Shown: positions 1 through 9,192, counted from the first letter of the stretch. The stretch is 64,000 nucleotides of DNA from Diaphorobacter sp. HDW4B (GCF_011305535.1 NZ_CP049905.1:2511501-2575500); one strand, 5' to 3'. Notes: generated by a model not told the origin, from the letters alone. Numbers and translations are program-made.

Positions 1-376
1 TCGTCCCAGCCAACCCATTGGTGAACTTCACGGTCACGTTGCCTGCATTGCCATCTTCCACTCCGATCTGTGCAGGCCCACCAAAGTAGCGCCCGCCCTT
101 GAAGCGCAGCAGCGGTACCGTCATCGAAGCGGCTTCGCCGAGTTTGCCCACCGCCGTATGAAACGTCGCGGCTCCGCTTTTTTCGTAGTTGAACACCTGC
201 ATGAACACGGTGTTCCCCTGCACGTCGATGGAAAACCCACGCCCGGGCTCGCCGTTGCGCTCGGCTGCAATCATCCACAGACCAGCCTGTGGCGTGAACT
301 CGCGCGCGGCGTGCGCGGGCATGGAAAGACAGGCCAGCGCAAGGGCTGGCAGCAGATACGGCTTTGCGAAACGCAT
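1..376 (-). CDS. Secreted hypothetical protein, 3' part cut by window edge
   Basis: The reading frame starts at an ATG at 376 on the minus strand and runs open off the left edge, giving about 125 residues. It is not recognised. Residues 1-23 form a typical Sec signal peptide: Met-Arg, a hydrophobic leucine/alanine core, then a likely cleavage after Ala-His-Ala. The mature part begins with a short segment reading FTPQAGLWMI and is rich in beta-forming residues, so a small periplasmic or exported protein is likely. It lies 62 bases downstream of the IclR gene on the same strand and could be read from the same promoter. The missing C-terminus prevents family assignment. Confidence 0.55.
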   Translation of the reverse strand, partial: MRFAKPYLLPALALACLSMPAHAAREFTPQAGLWMIAAERNGEPGRGFSIDVQGNTVFMQVFNYEKSGAATFHTAVGKLGEAASMTVPLLRFKGGRYFGGPAQIGVEDGNAGNVTVKFTNGLAGT

Positions 377-438
377 TCTCGGAACTCCAGACTATTCGTG
401 CATCGTTGCACAGAGCCTGTGTGTATCCGCCGAATGTG

Positions 439-1245
439 TCAAGCAGGTTGTCCACCATCCCCGGTGGCGGATCTTTGCTGTATCAATTGCTCCATCAGCA
501 GCTTGGCCATTTCCTTTTTGCGCTCGGGTGGCAGGCGCGGCGAGATGGCGCCGAAGCTGATGGCGGCCTGGGTGCTGGCCGATGCGGTGAAGGTGCAGCC
601 GACGCCCGAGACGCCGACGGTGAGCGTGTCGGTGATGTCCGCGTAGCCGATGGCGCGGGTGCGGCGCACGGCTTGGAGCAGGCATTCGCGGGTGAAGTTG
701 GCGTGCAGGTATTCCTCGGCGTGGCGGTCGTGGATGCGTTCGATTTCGGCGTCGGAGAGTTGCGACATCAGCGCCAGGCCGCCTGCGCCGAGGCCGAGCA
801 GGCGGCGGCCGCCGACGTCGGTGGTGAAGACTTTCACGGGGAAGTGCCCTTCCTCGCGGGCCAGGCACAGGCAGTAGTCGCCCTGGCGGATCACGAGGAA
901 CACCGTGTCGCCTGACATGCGCGCGAGCTTCTGCATGAGGGGTTTGCAGTTGTCCACAAGCGGCACGCGGCGCATGGATGCGAAGCCGAGTTGCATGGCG
1001 TCGATGCCGAGGCGGTAGGACTTGGTGTCGGGATCGCGTTCGGCGAACTGCTCTTCGGCCAGGCACGAGAGCAGGCGGTGGGCGGTGGAGCGCTCCAGGC
1101 CCGACGCGGCCATCACCTCGGTGAGCGTGATGCCGTCTTCCTGGTGCTCGGCCAGCAGGCGCAGCAGGCTGAGCGCGCGGCGCAGGCTTTGTGCGCCAGC
1201 GGTGCCTGTCGCGCTCTCGGTGGGTTTGGAAGCCGGTTTGTCCAT
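439..1245 (-). CDS. IclR-family transcriptional regulator
   Basis: The protein has 268 residues, the normal IclR length. The N-terminal winged helix-turn-helix spans roughly residues 17-80 and contains LTEVMAASGLERSTAHRLL, the recognition-helix pattern of the family. The rest is the effector-binding domain. An upstream in-frame start at 1335 would overlap the divergent gene, so the ATG at 1245 is preferred. It is transcribed away from the crotonase/acyl-CoA synthetase operon at 1334. That arrangement is usual for an IclR protein controlling an adjacent aromatic or carboxylic acid pathway. The effector cannot be read from the sequence. Confidence 0.9.
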   Translation of the reverse strand: MDKPASKPTESATGTAGAQSLRRALSLLRLLAEHQEDGITLTEVMAASGLERSTAHRLLSCLAEEQFAERDPDTKSYRLGIDAMQLGFASMRRVPLVDNCKPLMQKLARMSGDTVFLVIRQGDYCLCLAREEGHFPVKVFTTDVGGRRLLGLGAGGLALMSQLSDAEIERIHDRHAEEYLHANFTRECLLQAVRRTRAIGYADITDTLTVGVSGVGCTFTASASTQAAISFGAISPRLPPERKKEMAKLLMEQLIQQRSATGDGGQPA

Positions 1246-1291
1246 ATTGTGGGAAAAAGTCTCGATTGTGTTTGTAATGCAGGAAATGGCG

Positions 1292-1301
1292 AGTCTAGAC
1301 T
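1292..1301. promoter_or_regulatory. Palindrome AGTCTAGACT in the divergent IclR/crotonase promoter region
   Basis: A perfect 10-base palindrome lies in the 88-base gap between the divergent IclR gene and the crotonase gene, about 32 bases before the crotonase start. IclR-type regulators commonly bind such a position, but no promoter boxes are clear and the operator role is inference. Confidence 0.3.
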
Positions 1302-1333
1302 GAATGCCATTGCTGAGACAAGGAGACAAGCAC

Positions 1334-2134
1334 ATGGCGAACTACGAGACGCTCGAGATCGAAAACCACGGCGCAGTGCGCCGCATCCTGCTGGCGCGCG
1401 AGGCCCAGCGCAATGCGCAGAGCCAGCAGATGCTGGACGAGTTGATGGCCGCGTTCGACGAGGCGCGTGTGGACAACTCGGTGAACGTCGTCGTGCTCGG
1501 CGGCAAGGGTGCGCATTTTTCGGCGGGGCACGACCTCAAGCAGGCGCAGGCCGAGCGCGCGAACTTCACCGTGGAGGAGCGCTGGGCGTATGAAGAGCTG
1601 CGCTACTTCGACTACTCGATGAAGATCTGGGACTTCCCCAAGCCGACCATCGCGCAGGTGCAGGGCGCGTGCGTGGCGGGCGGCTTCATGATCGCCAACA
1701 TGTGCGATCTGGTGGTGGCCAGCGAGAGCGCGTATTTCTCCGACCCGGTTGGCCACACGCTGGGCGCGGCAGCCACCGAAGTGCTGATCCACCCGTGGGT
1801 GATGGGCGCGCGCAAGGCCAAGGAGATGCTGTTCACCGGCGGCAAGATCAGCGCGCAGGAAGCGAAAGAAATCGGCATGGTCAACCGCGTGGTGAGCGAT
1901 GCGGAACTGTCCGACGCCACGCTCGCGCTTGCGCAGCAGATCGCCAAGGCACCGCCATTCGGGCTGCATCTCATCAAGCGTTCGATCAACCGCTCGCTCG
2001 ATTCGCAAGGTCTGCGCACGGCGCTGGCCGCGCACTTCGACACGCACCAGCTCTCGCACCTGAGCGAAGGCTTTCTGACGGCGCGCGATCGCGGTCTGGC
2101 CAATGCGATCCAGAAGAACCCAGAGAAGGCTTGA
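1334..2134 (+). CDS. Enoyl-CoA hydratase/isomerase (crotonase) family protein
   Basis: This 266-residue protein has crotonase signatures. HFSAGHDLKQ (about residues 58-67) builds part of the oxyanion hole. GACVAGGFMIANMCDLVVAS (about residues 112-131) is the second oxyanion strand-helix. The family hydrates or isomerises enoyl-CoA thioesters, or cleaves related bonds; the exact reaction cannot be told here. The start is supported by AGGAGA at 1321-1326, 8 bases upstream. It is the first gene of an operon with an acyl-CoA synthetase (7-base gap), a Bug receptor and two acyl-CoA dehydrogenases. That suggests beta-oxidation-like degradation of an imported carboxylic acid. Confidence 0.9.
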   Translation: MANYETLEIENHGAVRRILLAREAQRNAQSQQMLDELMAAFDEARVDNSVNVVVLGGKGAHFSAGHDLKQAQAERANFTVEERWAYEELRYFDYSMKIWDFPKPTIAQVQGACVAGGFMIANMCDLVVASESAYFSDPVGHTLGAAATEVLIHPWVMGARKAKEMLFTGGKISAQEAKEIGMVNRVVSDAELSDATLALAQQIAKAPPFGLHLIKRSINRSLDSQGLRTALAAHFDTHQLSHLSEGFLTARDRGLANAIQKNPEKA

Positions 2135-2141
2135 GCGCGCC

Positions 2142-4253
2142 ATGTTGTCTCCCGTGAAAACTTCAACACACCGTCTTGAGCCGCTGCTCAATCCCGCGTC
2201 GATTGCCATCGTCGGCGCAAGCAACAATCCCGCTCGCATCGGCGGCATGCCGATCGCACATCTGACGAAGTTCGGCTATCAGGGTCAGATTTTTCCGATC
2301 AACCCGAAGTACGAAGAAGTGTTTGGCCAGCGCTGCTATGCCGACATCGAATCGCTGCCCGAAGCACCCGATCTCGTGGTGCTGGCGATTGCCGCGCCCG
2401 ACGTGCTTGCGATGCTCAAGCGCTGCGCGGCCAAGGGCGCGCGTGCGGTGATCGTCTACGCGGCGGGCTTTGCCGAAGAAGGCGAAAAAGGCGCGGCGCT
2501 GCAGGCCGAACTCGAAGCGTATGTCGCGACGACGGATCTGGTCGTTGCCGGCCCGAACGCGATGGGCTTTGCAAACCTGAACACGCAGGCGCACACCAAC
2601 TTCGCATCGGTGTTCAACACTGCGCCGATGCAGGAAGGCCAAGGCAGCGTCAGCCTGCTCACGCAAAGCGGCAACGTGTGCGCTGCGGTGTATGCGATTG
2701 CGCGCCGCCTGGGCGTTGCGTTCAGCCACTTCATCAACACCGGCAACGAGGCCTGCGTGGACTTCGCGCAATACCTCGAATACCTCGCGCAGGACGATGC
2801 GACCGAAGTGGCCATGGGCTACATCGAAGAGCTGCGCGATGGCGAGCGCTTCATCGCGGCGGCGGAAACCTTTGCGCGCAGCGACAAGCTGCTGATTCTC
2901 TACAAGGCGGGCGAGACCGAAAAAGGCTCGGAGGCCGTGCGTTCGCACACCTCGGCGCTTGCGGGCGATCAGGCGGTGTACCAGGCCGCGTTCCGTCAGC
3001 TCAACATCATCCAGAGCAATGACTTCGTGCAGATGGCGCAGCTCGCGCATCTGGCGCAGTACCGCCATCAAAGCGCTGGCAAGCGCGTGGCGATCATCAC
3101 GATCTCGGGCGCGCTCGGCGCGATTCTTGCCGACAAGTTCATCGGCGCGGGGCTGGACGTGCCCACGCTGCCGCAAGCGCTGCAGGACACGCTGCGCGCC
3201 GGCATCCCCGACTACGGCATGGTGAGCAATCCGGTCGATGTGACGGGCAACGTGGTCAACGATCCAGGATTTGTGCGCACGGCGATGGAAGCGCTCGCGC
3301 AGTCCGACGCGGTGGACAGCGTGGTGATCTACGCGCCCGGCTACATGCTCGACCGCATGGCGGACGATCTGTGCGCGGTGTCGGCGAAGTTCTCCAAGCT
3401 GTTCGTCGCCATCGACACCGGAGCGGCCAAGACGCGCGAGCAACTGCGCAACGGCGGCGTGCCGGTGTTCGAGGACATCGGCGTCGCGGTCTCGTCGCTT
3501 TCGCCTTTCCTGCTGTGGCAGGAGCGTCGCAAGCACAACCGTTGGCTCGATGTGCGCCATCAGAGCGCTCCCGCGCGCACCGCGTTGCCGGAAAGCCTTG
3601 ATGAATTCCGCACCAAGCAATTGCTGGTGCAGCACGGCATGCCCGCAGGCGCGGAGCGCGTTGCTGCCAACGCGGACGAAGCGGCGCAAGCGGCGGATGC
3701 GATTGGCTATCCCGTCGTGCTGAAAGTGCTGTCCGCCGACATCGCGCACAAGACCGAAGCCGGTGGCGTGCGTCTGCGTCTGCAAAGCGCAGATGAGGTG
3801 CGCAAGGCCTTCGATGAAGTGATCGCAAGTGCCAGAAACTACGCTCCCGAAGCGCGCATCGACGGTGCGCTGATCTGCAAGATGGAATCGGGCGTGGCCG
3901 AACTCATCGTCGGCGCGACGCGCGATCCGGTGTTCGGCATGACGCTGACCGTGGGCCTCGGCGGCGTGCTGACCGAGCTCTACAAGGACGTGAGCCACCG
4001 CGTGCTGCCAGTCGATGCGGATATCGCCCGCGAGATGCTCGGCGAGCTGAAAGCCTTCCCGCTGCTCACCGGCTATCGCGGTCGCGCGCTGGGTGATGTG
4101 GACGCTGCGTGCGCCGCCATCGCAGCCTTCTCGCGCGCCGTGCTGGCCTTGCAGGAGCAGGCCGACGAGGTCGAAGTGAACCCCCTGCTCGTCAAGCAGC
4201 AAGGCCAGGGCGTGTGCATGCTCGACGCGCTGGTGCTGCCTGCAGACAAGTGA
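2142..4253 (+). CDS. Acetate--CoA ligase family (ADP-forming type) acyl-CoA synthetase
   Basis: The protein has 703 residues. The order is an N-terminal CoA-binding Rossmann domain (about residues 10-110; VGASNNPARIGG and FPINPKY), two succinyl-CoA-synthetase-like domains (about 130-460), and a C-terminal ATP-grasp domain (about 480-700; HKTEAGGVRLRL). SHTSALAGDQ contains the His expected to carry the phosphoryl group in this family. Such enzymes activate a carboxylate to its CoA thioester using ATP. The substrate is unknown but is probably the compound captured by the Bug receptor encoded next. The gene starts 7 bases after the crotonase stop, so the two are likely co-translated. Confidence 0.9.
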   Translation: MLSPVKTSTHRLEPLLNPASIAIVGASNNPARIGGMPIAHLTKFGYQGQIFPINPKYEEVFGQRCYADIESLPEAPDLVVLAIAAPDVLAMLKRCAAKGARAVIVYAAGFAEEGEKGAALQAELEAYVATTDLVVAGPNAMGFANLNTQAHTNFASVFNTAPMQEGQGSVSLLTQSGNVCAAVYAIARRLGVAFSHFINTGNEACVDFAQYLEYLAQDDATEVAMGYIEELRDGERFIAAAETFARSDKLLILYKAGETEKGSEAVRSHTSALAGDQAVYQAAFRQLNIIQSNDFVQMAQLAHLAQYRHQSAGKRVAIITISGALGAILADKFIGAGLDVPTLPQALQDTLRAGIPDYGMVSNPVDVTGNVVNDPGFVRTAMEALAQSDAVDSVVIYAPGYMLDRMADDLCAVSAKFSKLFVAIDTGAAKTREQLRNGGVPVFEDIGVAVSSLSPFLLWQERRKHNRWLDVRHQSAPARTALPESLDEFRTKQLLVQHGMPAGAERVAANADEAAQAADAIGYPVVLKVLSADIAHKTEAGGVRLRLQSADEVRKAFDEVIASARNYAPEARIDGALICKMESGVAELIVGATRDPVFGMTLTVGLGGVLTELYKDVSHRVLPVDADIAREMLGELKAFPLLTGYRGRALGDVDAACAAIAAFSRAVLALQEQADEVEVNPLLVKQQGQGVCMLDALVLPADK

Positions 4254-4308
4254 ACAACAACGCAACAACGCATTCCCCAACCCGAAAACCAAGAGGAGAC
4301 AAGCAACC

Positions 4309-5283
4309 ATGGTCATCAAGAAAATCATCTCGACCGTCGCCATCGCGGCCGCAGCCGTTTGCGGCACAGCTTATGCACAGGGCGGTAACTACCCGAGCAA
4401 GCCCGTCACCATCGTCGTGCCGTTCTCGCCGGGCGGTGCCACCGACATCATGTCGCGCACATTGGCCGAGCGTCTGAAGAACCGTCTCGGCCAACCTGTG
4501 ATCGTCGAGAACAAGCCCGGCGCGGGCACGATGATCGCGTCCGAGTTCGTCGCCAAGTCGGCACCCGACGGCCACACCGTGCTGCTTGCCGCATCGTCGC
4601 TGGGCATTGCGCCCGCGCTGTACAGCAAGGTCAACTACGACCCGGTGAAGGACTTCACACCGATCTCGCTCGTGGCCTCGGTCGTGCACGTGCTCAGCGT
4701 GCACCCCAGCGTGCCCGCCAAGAACGTCGCCGAACTGGTGACCTGGGTGAAGGCCAATCCCACCAAGGCCAACTACGGCTCGGTCGGCGCTGGCACGTCG
4801 ACGCATCTGGAATCCGAACTCTTCAACACCATGGCCGGCGTGAAGATGGAACACGTGCCGTACAAGGGCAGCGCGCCTGCGTTGCTCGATCTGGTCAGCG
4901 GCAACATCAACGTGATGTTCGACGCGTATGCATCGTCCAAGCCCTTCATCGCCGATAACAAGATCCGTCTGCTCGCCGTGACCACCGCACAGCGATCCAA
5001 GCTGCTGCCCAACGTGCCCACGGTGGCGGAATCCGGCCTGCCCGGCTACGAAGCCATGCCCTGGCTCGGTTTTGTCGCACCCGCAGGCACACCCGCGCCG
5101 GTCGTGAACAAGTTCCACGCAGAACTCATGGAAGTCCTCAAGGAACCCGCCGTGCAGGAAAAATTCCAGTCCCTCGGCCTCGACATCATCGGCAACAAGC
5201 CAGCCGAGTTCTCCGAGTTCATCAAGAAGGACATCGTGAAGTGGGCCAAGGTGGTGAAGGATTCCGGCGCAAAAGCGGACTGA
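4309..5283 (+). CDS. Bug-type tripartite tricarboxylate transporter substrate-binding protein
   Basis: This 324-residue periplasmic receptor has a Sec signal peptide ending at about residue 24 (GTAYA-QG). The mature start YPSKPVTIVVPFSPGGATDI is the Bug/TctC signature. GAGTMIASEFVAKSAPDGHT is the conserved ligand-loop region. Bug proteins bind carboxylates and are very numerous in Burkholderiales, often without cognate membrane subunits. No tctA or tctB gene is present here. AGGAG lies about 15 bases before the start. Its place between the acyl-CoA synthetase and the acyl-CoA dehydrogenases suggests that it captures the pathway substrate. Confidence 0.93.
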   Translation: MVIKKIISTVAIAAAAVCGTAYAQGGNYPSKPVTIVVPFSPGGATDIMSRTLAERLKNRLGQPVIVENKPGAGTMIASEFVAKSAPDGHTVLLAASSLGIAPALYSKVNYDPVKDFTPISLVASVVHVLSVHPSVPAKNVAELVTWVKANPTKANYGSVGAGTSTHLESELFNTMAGVKMEHVPYKGSAPALLDLVSGNINVMFDAYASSKPFIADNKIRLLAVTTAQRSKLLPNVPTVAESGLPGYEAMPWLGFVAPAGTPAPVVNKFHAELMEVLKEPAVQEKFQSLGLDIIGNKPAEFSEFIKKDIVKWAKVVKDSGAKAD

Positions 5284-5372
5284 TCGACTGATTGATCAAT
5301 CGACGCGGCGCAAGCCGCACGCGCGCCATGACGTGTTGACCACTTCGTGATCAATCACCACAACGACAAGAC

Positions 5373-5447
5373 AGCCCTTCAGGCGCGACGCGAAGCCGCA
5401 GACAGTACTCATGTACGGCCAGGCTTCGCAACAAAGCATGAAGGGCT
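5373..5447. repeat. Nested inverted repeat in the Bug / acyl-CoA dehydrogenase gap
   Basis: Three nested complementary pairs lie in the 240-base intergenic gap: AGCCCTTCA (5373-5381) with TGAAGGGCT (5439-5447), GCGAAGCC (5390-5397) with GGCTTCGC (5422-5429), and GTAC (5405-5408) with GTAC (5413-5416). Together they would form one long interrupted hairpin in RNA. No T-run follows, so a classical terminator is unlikely. It may be an mRNA-processing or attenuation structure that sets different expression of the genes before and after it. Confidence 0.55.
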
Positions 5448-5523
5448 GTATTGGCGCCCACGTACGGATAACCCATCGAAGCCGACAAGGCTTCGTGAAC
5501 ACAAAAACAGGATTGAAAGTACC

Positions 5524-6714
5524 ATGCAAGTGGGCTACTCAACTGAAGACGAAGCCTTCCGCATCACATTGCGCGACTGGTTCGAAACCCACTTCCCCGC
5601 GTTCAAGGCCGCCTGGCCGACGGAACCCGATCCCAACAATTTCGAATGGCGCAGAGCCTGGGAAGACTACGTGTGCGCCGCAGGCTGGTCCGGCCTTGGC
5701 TGGCCCGAGCAGTTCGGCGGCAAGAACTGGCCGCTCACGCGCCAGGCGATCTTTCATGAAGAGCAGGCCCGCATCGGCGCGCCGCTGGGCGTGAACATCA
5801 TCGGCCACGGCATTCTCGGCCCCACGCTGATCCACTTCGCCAGCGATGCGCAGAAGCAGCGCTATCTGCCCGGCATTCTGAGCAACAAGGACATCTGGTG
5901 CCAGGGCTATTCCGAGCCCGGCGCGGGATCGGATCTCGCATCGCTTTCCACACGCGCCGAGCGCAAGGACGACCACTGGCTGCTCAATGGTCACAAGGTG
6001 TGGACCTCGTTCGCCCATATCGCCGATTACTGCTTCGTGCTCGCGCGCACCGACGCGACGGCGCAGCGCCACAAGGGCATCAGCTTTCTGCTGGTCGACA
6101 TGAAGCTGCCGGGAGTGCGCGTGGAGCCGATTCGCCAGATCACCGGCGAGTCCGATTTCAACGAGGTCTTCTTTGACGACGTGAAGGTGCCGCTCGATGC
6201 GCTGGTCGGCGAAGAAAACGGCGGCTGGCGTCTGGCGATGGCGGCGGCCAGCTTCGAGCGCGGCACGTATTTCATTCCGCGTCAGGTGCGCTTCACGCAG
6301 GAAGTGCAGGCGCTGAAAAATCTGGCCGTCAACACGCCGGACGATGACGGCAAAACCGCACTCGACAACCCGCATCTGCGCCGCGACATCGCACGCCTTG
6401 CGGTGGACAGCCACGTGCTCAAGCTGAAGACCTTCCGCGCGCTCACCAACGCGCTGCGCGGCGGGCCGCCGGGGCCGGAGGGCTCTGCCACCAAGCTGCA
6501 CTGGAGCGAATCGCACCAGAAGCTCATGGTGCTGGCCAACGAGGTGCTGGGCGAACGTGCGCTCGCGGGCGCCGAGCCGCACAGTGCCGACCGCGAGGCT
6601 GCGGGCTGGACGCGCGACTACCTCTGGACCCGCGCCGAGACGATTCTGGCGGGCACGTCGGAAGTCCAAAGAAACATTCTGGCCGAGCAGATGCTGGGCT
6701 TGCCCAAGGGTTGA
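5524..6714 (+). CDS. Acyl-CoA dehydrogenase, first subunit of a pair
   Basis: The 396-residue flavoprotein has the full acyl-CoA dehydrogenase layout: an alpha-helical N domain, a middle beta domain with GYSEPGAGSDLASL and WLLNGHKVWTSFA (FAD and substrate binding), and a C-terminal helical domain ending in ILAGTSEVQRNILAEQML. It introduces a 2,3 double bond into an acyl-CoA and passes electrons to ETF. The ATG at 5524 is preferred to an upstream start at 5347, because the extension would run through the inverted repeat. The next gene, 9 bases downstream, encodes a shorter paralogue. Such pairs often form heteromeric dehydrogenases for bulky acyl-CoAs; that assembly is inference. Confidence 0.93.
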   Translation: MQVGYSTEDEAFRITLRDWFETHFPAFKAAWPTEPDPNNFEWRRAWEDYVCAAGWSGLGWPEQFGGKNWPLTRQAIFHEEQARIGAPLGVNIIGHGILGPTLIHFASDAQKQRYLPGILSNKDIWCQGYSEPGAGSDLASLSTRAERKDDHWLLNGHKVWTSFAHIADYCFVLARTDATAQRHKGISFLLVDMKLPGVRVEPIRQITGESDFNEVFFDDVKVPLDALVGEENGGWRLAMAAASFERGTYFIPRQVRFTQEVQALKNLAVNTPDDDGKTALDNPHLRRDIARLAVDSHVLKLKTFRALTNALRGGPPGPEGSATKLHWSESHQKLMVLANEVLGERALAGAEPHSADREAAGWTRDYLWTRAETILAGTSEVQRNILAEQMLGLPKG

Positions 6715-6723
6715 AGACACAAA

Positions 6724-7749
6724 ATGGATTTCGCACTCAACGACGAGCAGCAGATGCTGCAGGAATCGGCACAGCGCTTCTTCGCCGACCACCATCCACT
6801 CACCCGCGCCCGCAAGGCGCTGCCGTTTTCCGACGCCGCGCAGCAAGCGCTGTGGCGCGACATGGCAGAGATGGGCTGGATGGCCCTGCTCGCCCCCGAA
6901 GCCATGGATGGACTGGGGCTGGGCCTGACCGATGCCTATCTGGTCGCCGAGACGGCGGGCAGCCAACTGCTCAATCTGCCCTGGGCGAGCAGCGCGGTCT
7001 TGCTGTCCCTCTGGATCAAGTTTGCTGAAAAAAACGCGCCAGAGGCCCTCAAATCGCTTCTGATCGGCATTCTTGCCGGGGATCGAGTGGCGCATTGCGT
7101 CGATGCGAGCGACAAACTGTGGGATTTCTCTGCGCAATGCACCGATCTGGTCGTGGTGCGCGGGCTTGAAGATATCCACAGGCCGCTCGAAATCGCCATC
7201 ATCCCGGCGTCGACAACCGGCGAGTCGGGCCTCGATCCGACGATCCTGCAATCGCCAGGCGCTGCAACCGACCTGCCATGGCAGCAGCTCGACTTATCCA
7301 CAGCCGACCGCGCACATGCCCGCAGCGCGCACCGCTTGATGCTCTGCGCCGAACTCATCGGTGTGGCGCAGGCAGCGCTGCAACTGGGCGCGAGCTATGC
7401 GAAGGAGCGCGTGCAGTTCGGCAAGCCCATCGGCAGCTACCAGGCCATCAAGCACCAGCTCGCGAATGCGTGGATGGCTGTGGACAACGCGCGCCTGTCC
7501 GCGCTCTACGCCACGGCCGCGATGGACGGCCATCTGCCCGACGCCGCATTCGCCTGCGCCGCAGCCGAGTTCACGGCCATCGAAGGCGCGCTGCAGACCA
7601 CGCGCACGGTAATGCAGGTGCACGGCGGCATGGGCTTCACGTGGGAGCACGACGCGCACCTGTACCTCAAGCGCGCCCAACTGCTGGCGGCGCGGCTGGA
7701 CGGCGCGTCGAAGGCGCTTACGCGGGTGGAGGAACTGGCGCTGGCGTAA
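6724..7749 (+). CDS. Acyl-CoA dehydrogenase, short second subunit
   Basis: At 341 residues this is shorter than the usual 380-400 of the family. The N-terminal domain (DFALNDEQQMLQESAQRFF) and the C-terminal helical domain (ASYAKERVQFGKPIGSYQAI and VHGGMGFTWEHDAHLYLKRA) are clear. The middle beta domain is weakly conserved and lacks an obvious copy of the GxSEPxAGSD motif seen in its neighbour. This fits the non-catalytic or half-site partner of a heteromeric pair, an inference from adjacency and length. It ends 42 bases before the convergent DAHP synthase stop. Confidence 0.88.
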   Translation: MDFALNDEQQMLQESAQRFFADHHPLTRARKALPFSDAAQQALWRDMAEMGWMALLAPEAMDGLGLGLTDAYLVAETAGSQLLNLPWASSAVLLSLWIKFAEKNAPEALKSLLIGILAGDRVAHCVDASDKLWDFSAQCTDLVVVRGLEDIHRPLEIAIIPASTTGESGLDPTILQSPGAATDLPWQQLDLSTADRAHARSAHRLMLCAELIGVAQAALQLGASYAKERVQFGKPIGSYQAIKHQLANAWMAVDNARLSALYATAAMDGHLPDAAFACAAAEFTAIEGALQTTRTVMQVHGGMGFTWEHDAHLYLKRAQLLAARLDGASKALTRVEELALA

Positions 7750-7791
7750 CGCGCCAGTCCACCCCATCCACCGCGATGGCGCTTTGGGAGA

Positions 7792-8922
7792 TCAGCCCGC
7801 AGCGCGCTTGGAGCGGCGTGTGCGCACGGCTGCGGCGAGCTGCTCCAGCACCGGCACGGTCTGCTCGAAGCTGATGCACGCGTCCGTCACTGACACGCCG
7901 TGCTTGAGGGGTTCGCCGGGCACGATGTCCTGGCGGCCTTCTTCGAGGTGGCTTTCGATCATCAGGCCCATGATGCGCGTGTCGCCCGCAGCCACCTGGC
8001 CTGCCACGTCTTCTGCCACGACGATCTGGCGCGCGTGCTGCTTGCTGCTGTTGGCGTGCGACAGGTCGATCATCACCTGCTCGCGCAGGCCCGATTTCTT
8101 GAGCAGTTCGCAGGCCGCGTTCACGTCGTCGGCGCTGTAGTTGGGCTGCTTGCCGCCGCGCAGGATCACGTGGCAGTCCTTGTTGCCGCGCGTCTCGAAG
8201 ATCGCGCTCTGGCCCATCTTGGTCATGCCCATGAAGGCGTGCGCCGATTCGGCCGCGAGGATGGCGTCCGAAGCCACCTTCACGCCGCCGTCCGTGCCGT
8301 TCTTGAAGCCCACCGGGCACGAGAGCCCGCTTGCGAGCTGGCGATGGCTTTGGCTCTCCGTCGTGCGTGCGCCGATCGCGCCCCAGCTCACCAGATCGCT
8401 GATGAACTGCGGCGAGAGCAGGTCGAGGAATTCGGTGGCCACCGGCAGGCCGAGTTCGAGGATGTCGAGCAGCAGCGCGCGCGCCATCTGCACGCCGTCG
8501 TTGATGGCAAAGCTGCCGTCCATGCGCGGGTCGTTGATGTAGCCCTTCCAGCCGACCGTGGTGCGCGGCTTCTCGAAGTACACGCGCATCACCACCAGCA
8601 GGTCCTGCGACAGCGCCTCGGCCTGCTTTTTCAGCTTGCAGGCGTATTCGATGGCCTGGTCGTGGTCGTGGATCGAGCAAGGGCCGACGACCACCACCAG
8701 ACGGTCATCCTGACCGTGCAGCACGCGCGAGATGGCCGCGCGGCTGCCTTCGACGACTTCCAGCGCCGAGGGCGGCGTGGGCAGCCATTCCTGCAGCAGC
8801 GCCGGGGTGAGCAAAGGGCGGACTTCCTTGATGCGCACGTCGTCGATGCGCGTGGTATCCAGTGTGGAGATCTTGGGCTTGTTTGCAGCCGAAGTGGACG
8901 TGGGGGTGGTGGTCTGAGTCAT
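7792..8922 (-). CDS. aroG: 3-deoxy-7-phosphoheptulonate (DAHP) synthase, class I
   Basis: The 376-residue enzyme condenses phosphoenolpyruvate with erythrose 4-phosphate, the first step of the shikimate pathway. VVVGPCSIHD (metal-binding Cys region), MRVYFEKPRTTVGWKG and SCPVGFKNGTDGG are class I-alpha hallmarks. The start at 8922 has GGAGG 6 bases upstream. A longer in-frame start at 9114 would cross the divergent rhs promoter and is less likely. The N-terminus is Thr/Ser-rich and about 25 residues longer than in E. coli AroG. Which aromatic amino acid inhibits the enzyme cannot be told here. No aromatic leader peptide was found upstream. Confidence 0.93.
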   Translation of the reverse strand: MTQTTTPTSTSAANKPKISTLDTTRIDDVRIKEVRPLLTPALLQEWLPTPPSALEVVEGSRAAISRVLHGQDDRLVVVVGPCSIHDHDQAIEYACKLKKQAEALSQDLLVVMRVYFEKPRTTVGWKGYINDPRMDGSFAINDGVQMARALLLDILELGLPVATEFLDLLSPQFISDLVSWGAIGARTTESQSHRQLASGLSCPVGFKNGTDGGVKVASDAILAAESAHAFMGMTKMGQSAIFETRGNKDCHVILRGGKQPNYSADDVNAACELLKKSGLREQVMIDLSHANSSKQHARQIVVAEDVAGQVAAGDTRIMGLMIESHLEEGRQDIVPGEPLKHGVSVTDACISFEQTVPVLEQLAAAVRTRRSKRAAG

Positions 8923-9192
8923 GGTGCCTCCATTGTCCTGCAAGCCGCACACAGCATTTCCTTTCAGGGATTTACGCGCCGGTTTCCAAAAAAGCAGAAC
9001 GGATACCAATCGACGCGGCTTGTTTCCCGGACCCTTTGAGCCATTCCAAATGAGTTCTCCGCTTGCAATGAAACCATGACTTTCTGCAGCCTGTCTGCGC
9101 AGACGCTCTTTCATTTTTTCCGAACTCTGCGCTCAGGTTCCACAAGAACAGAAAACGTGTCACAGATCGGCTGTGACGGGAGGGAATCGACC

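Noticed and set aside
2163-4367. 734-codon open frame on the minus strand opposite the acyl-CoA synthetase gene
   Set aside because: It is rich in His, Arg and Leu with no domain and lies entirely antisense to a gene with clear motifs; it is a codon-bias shadow.
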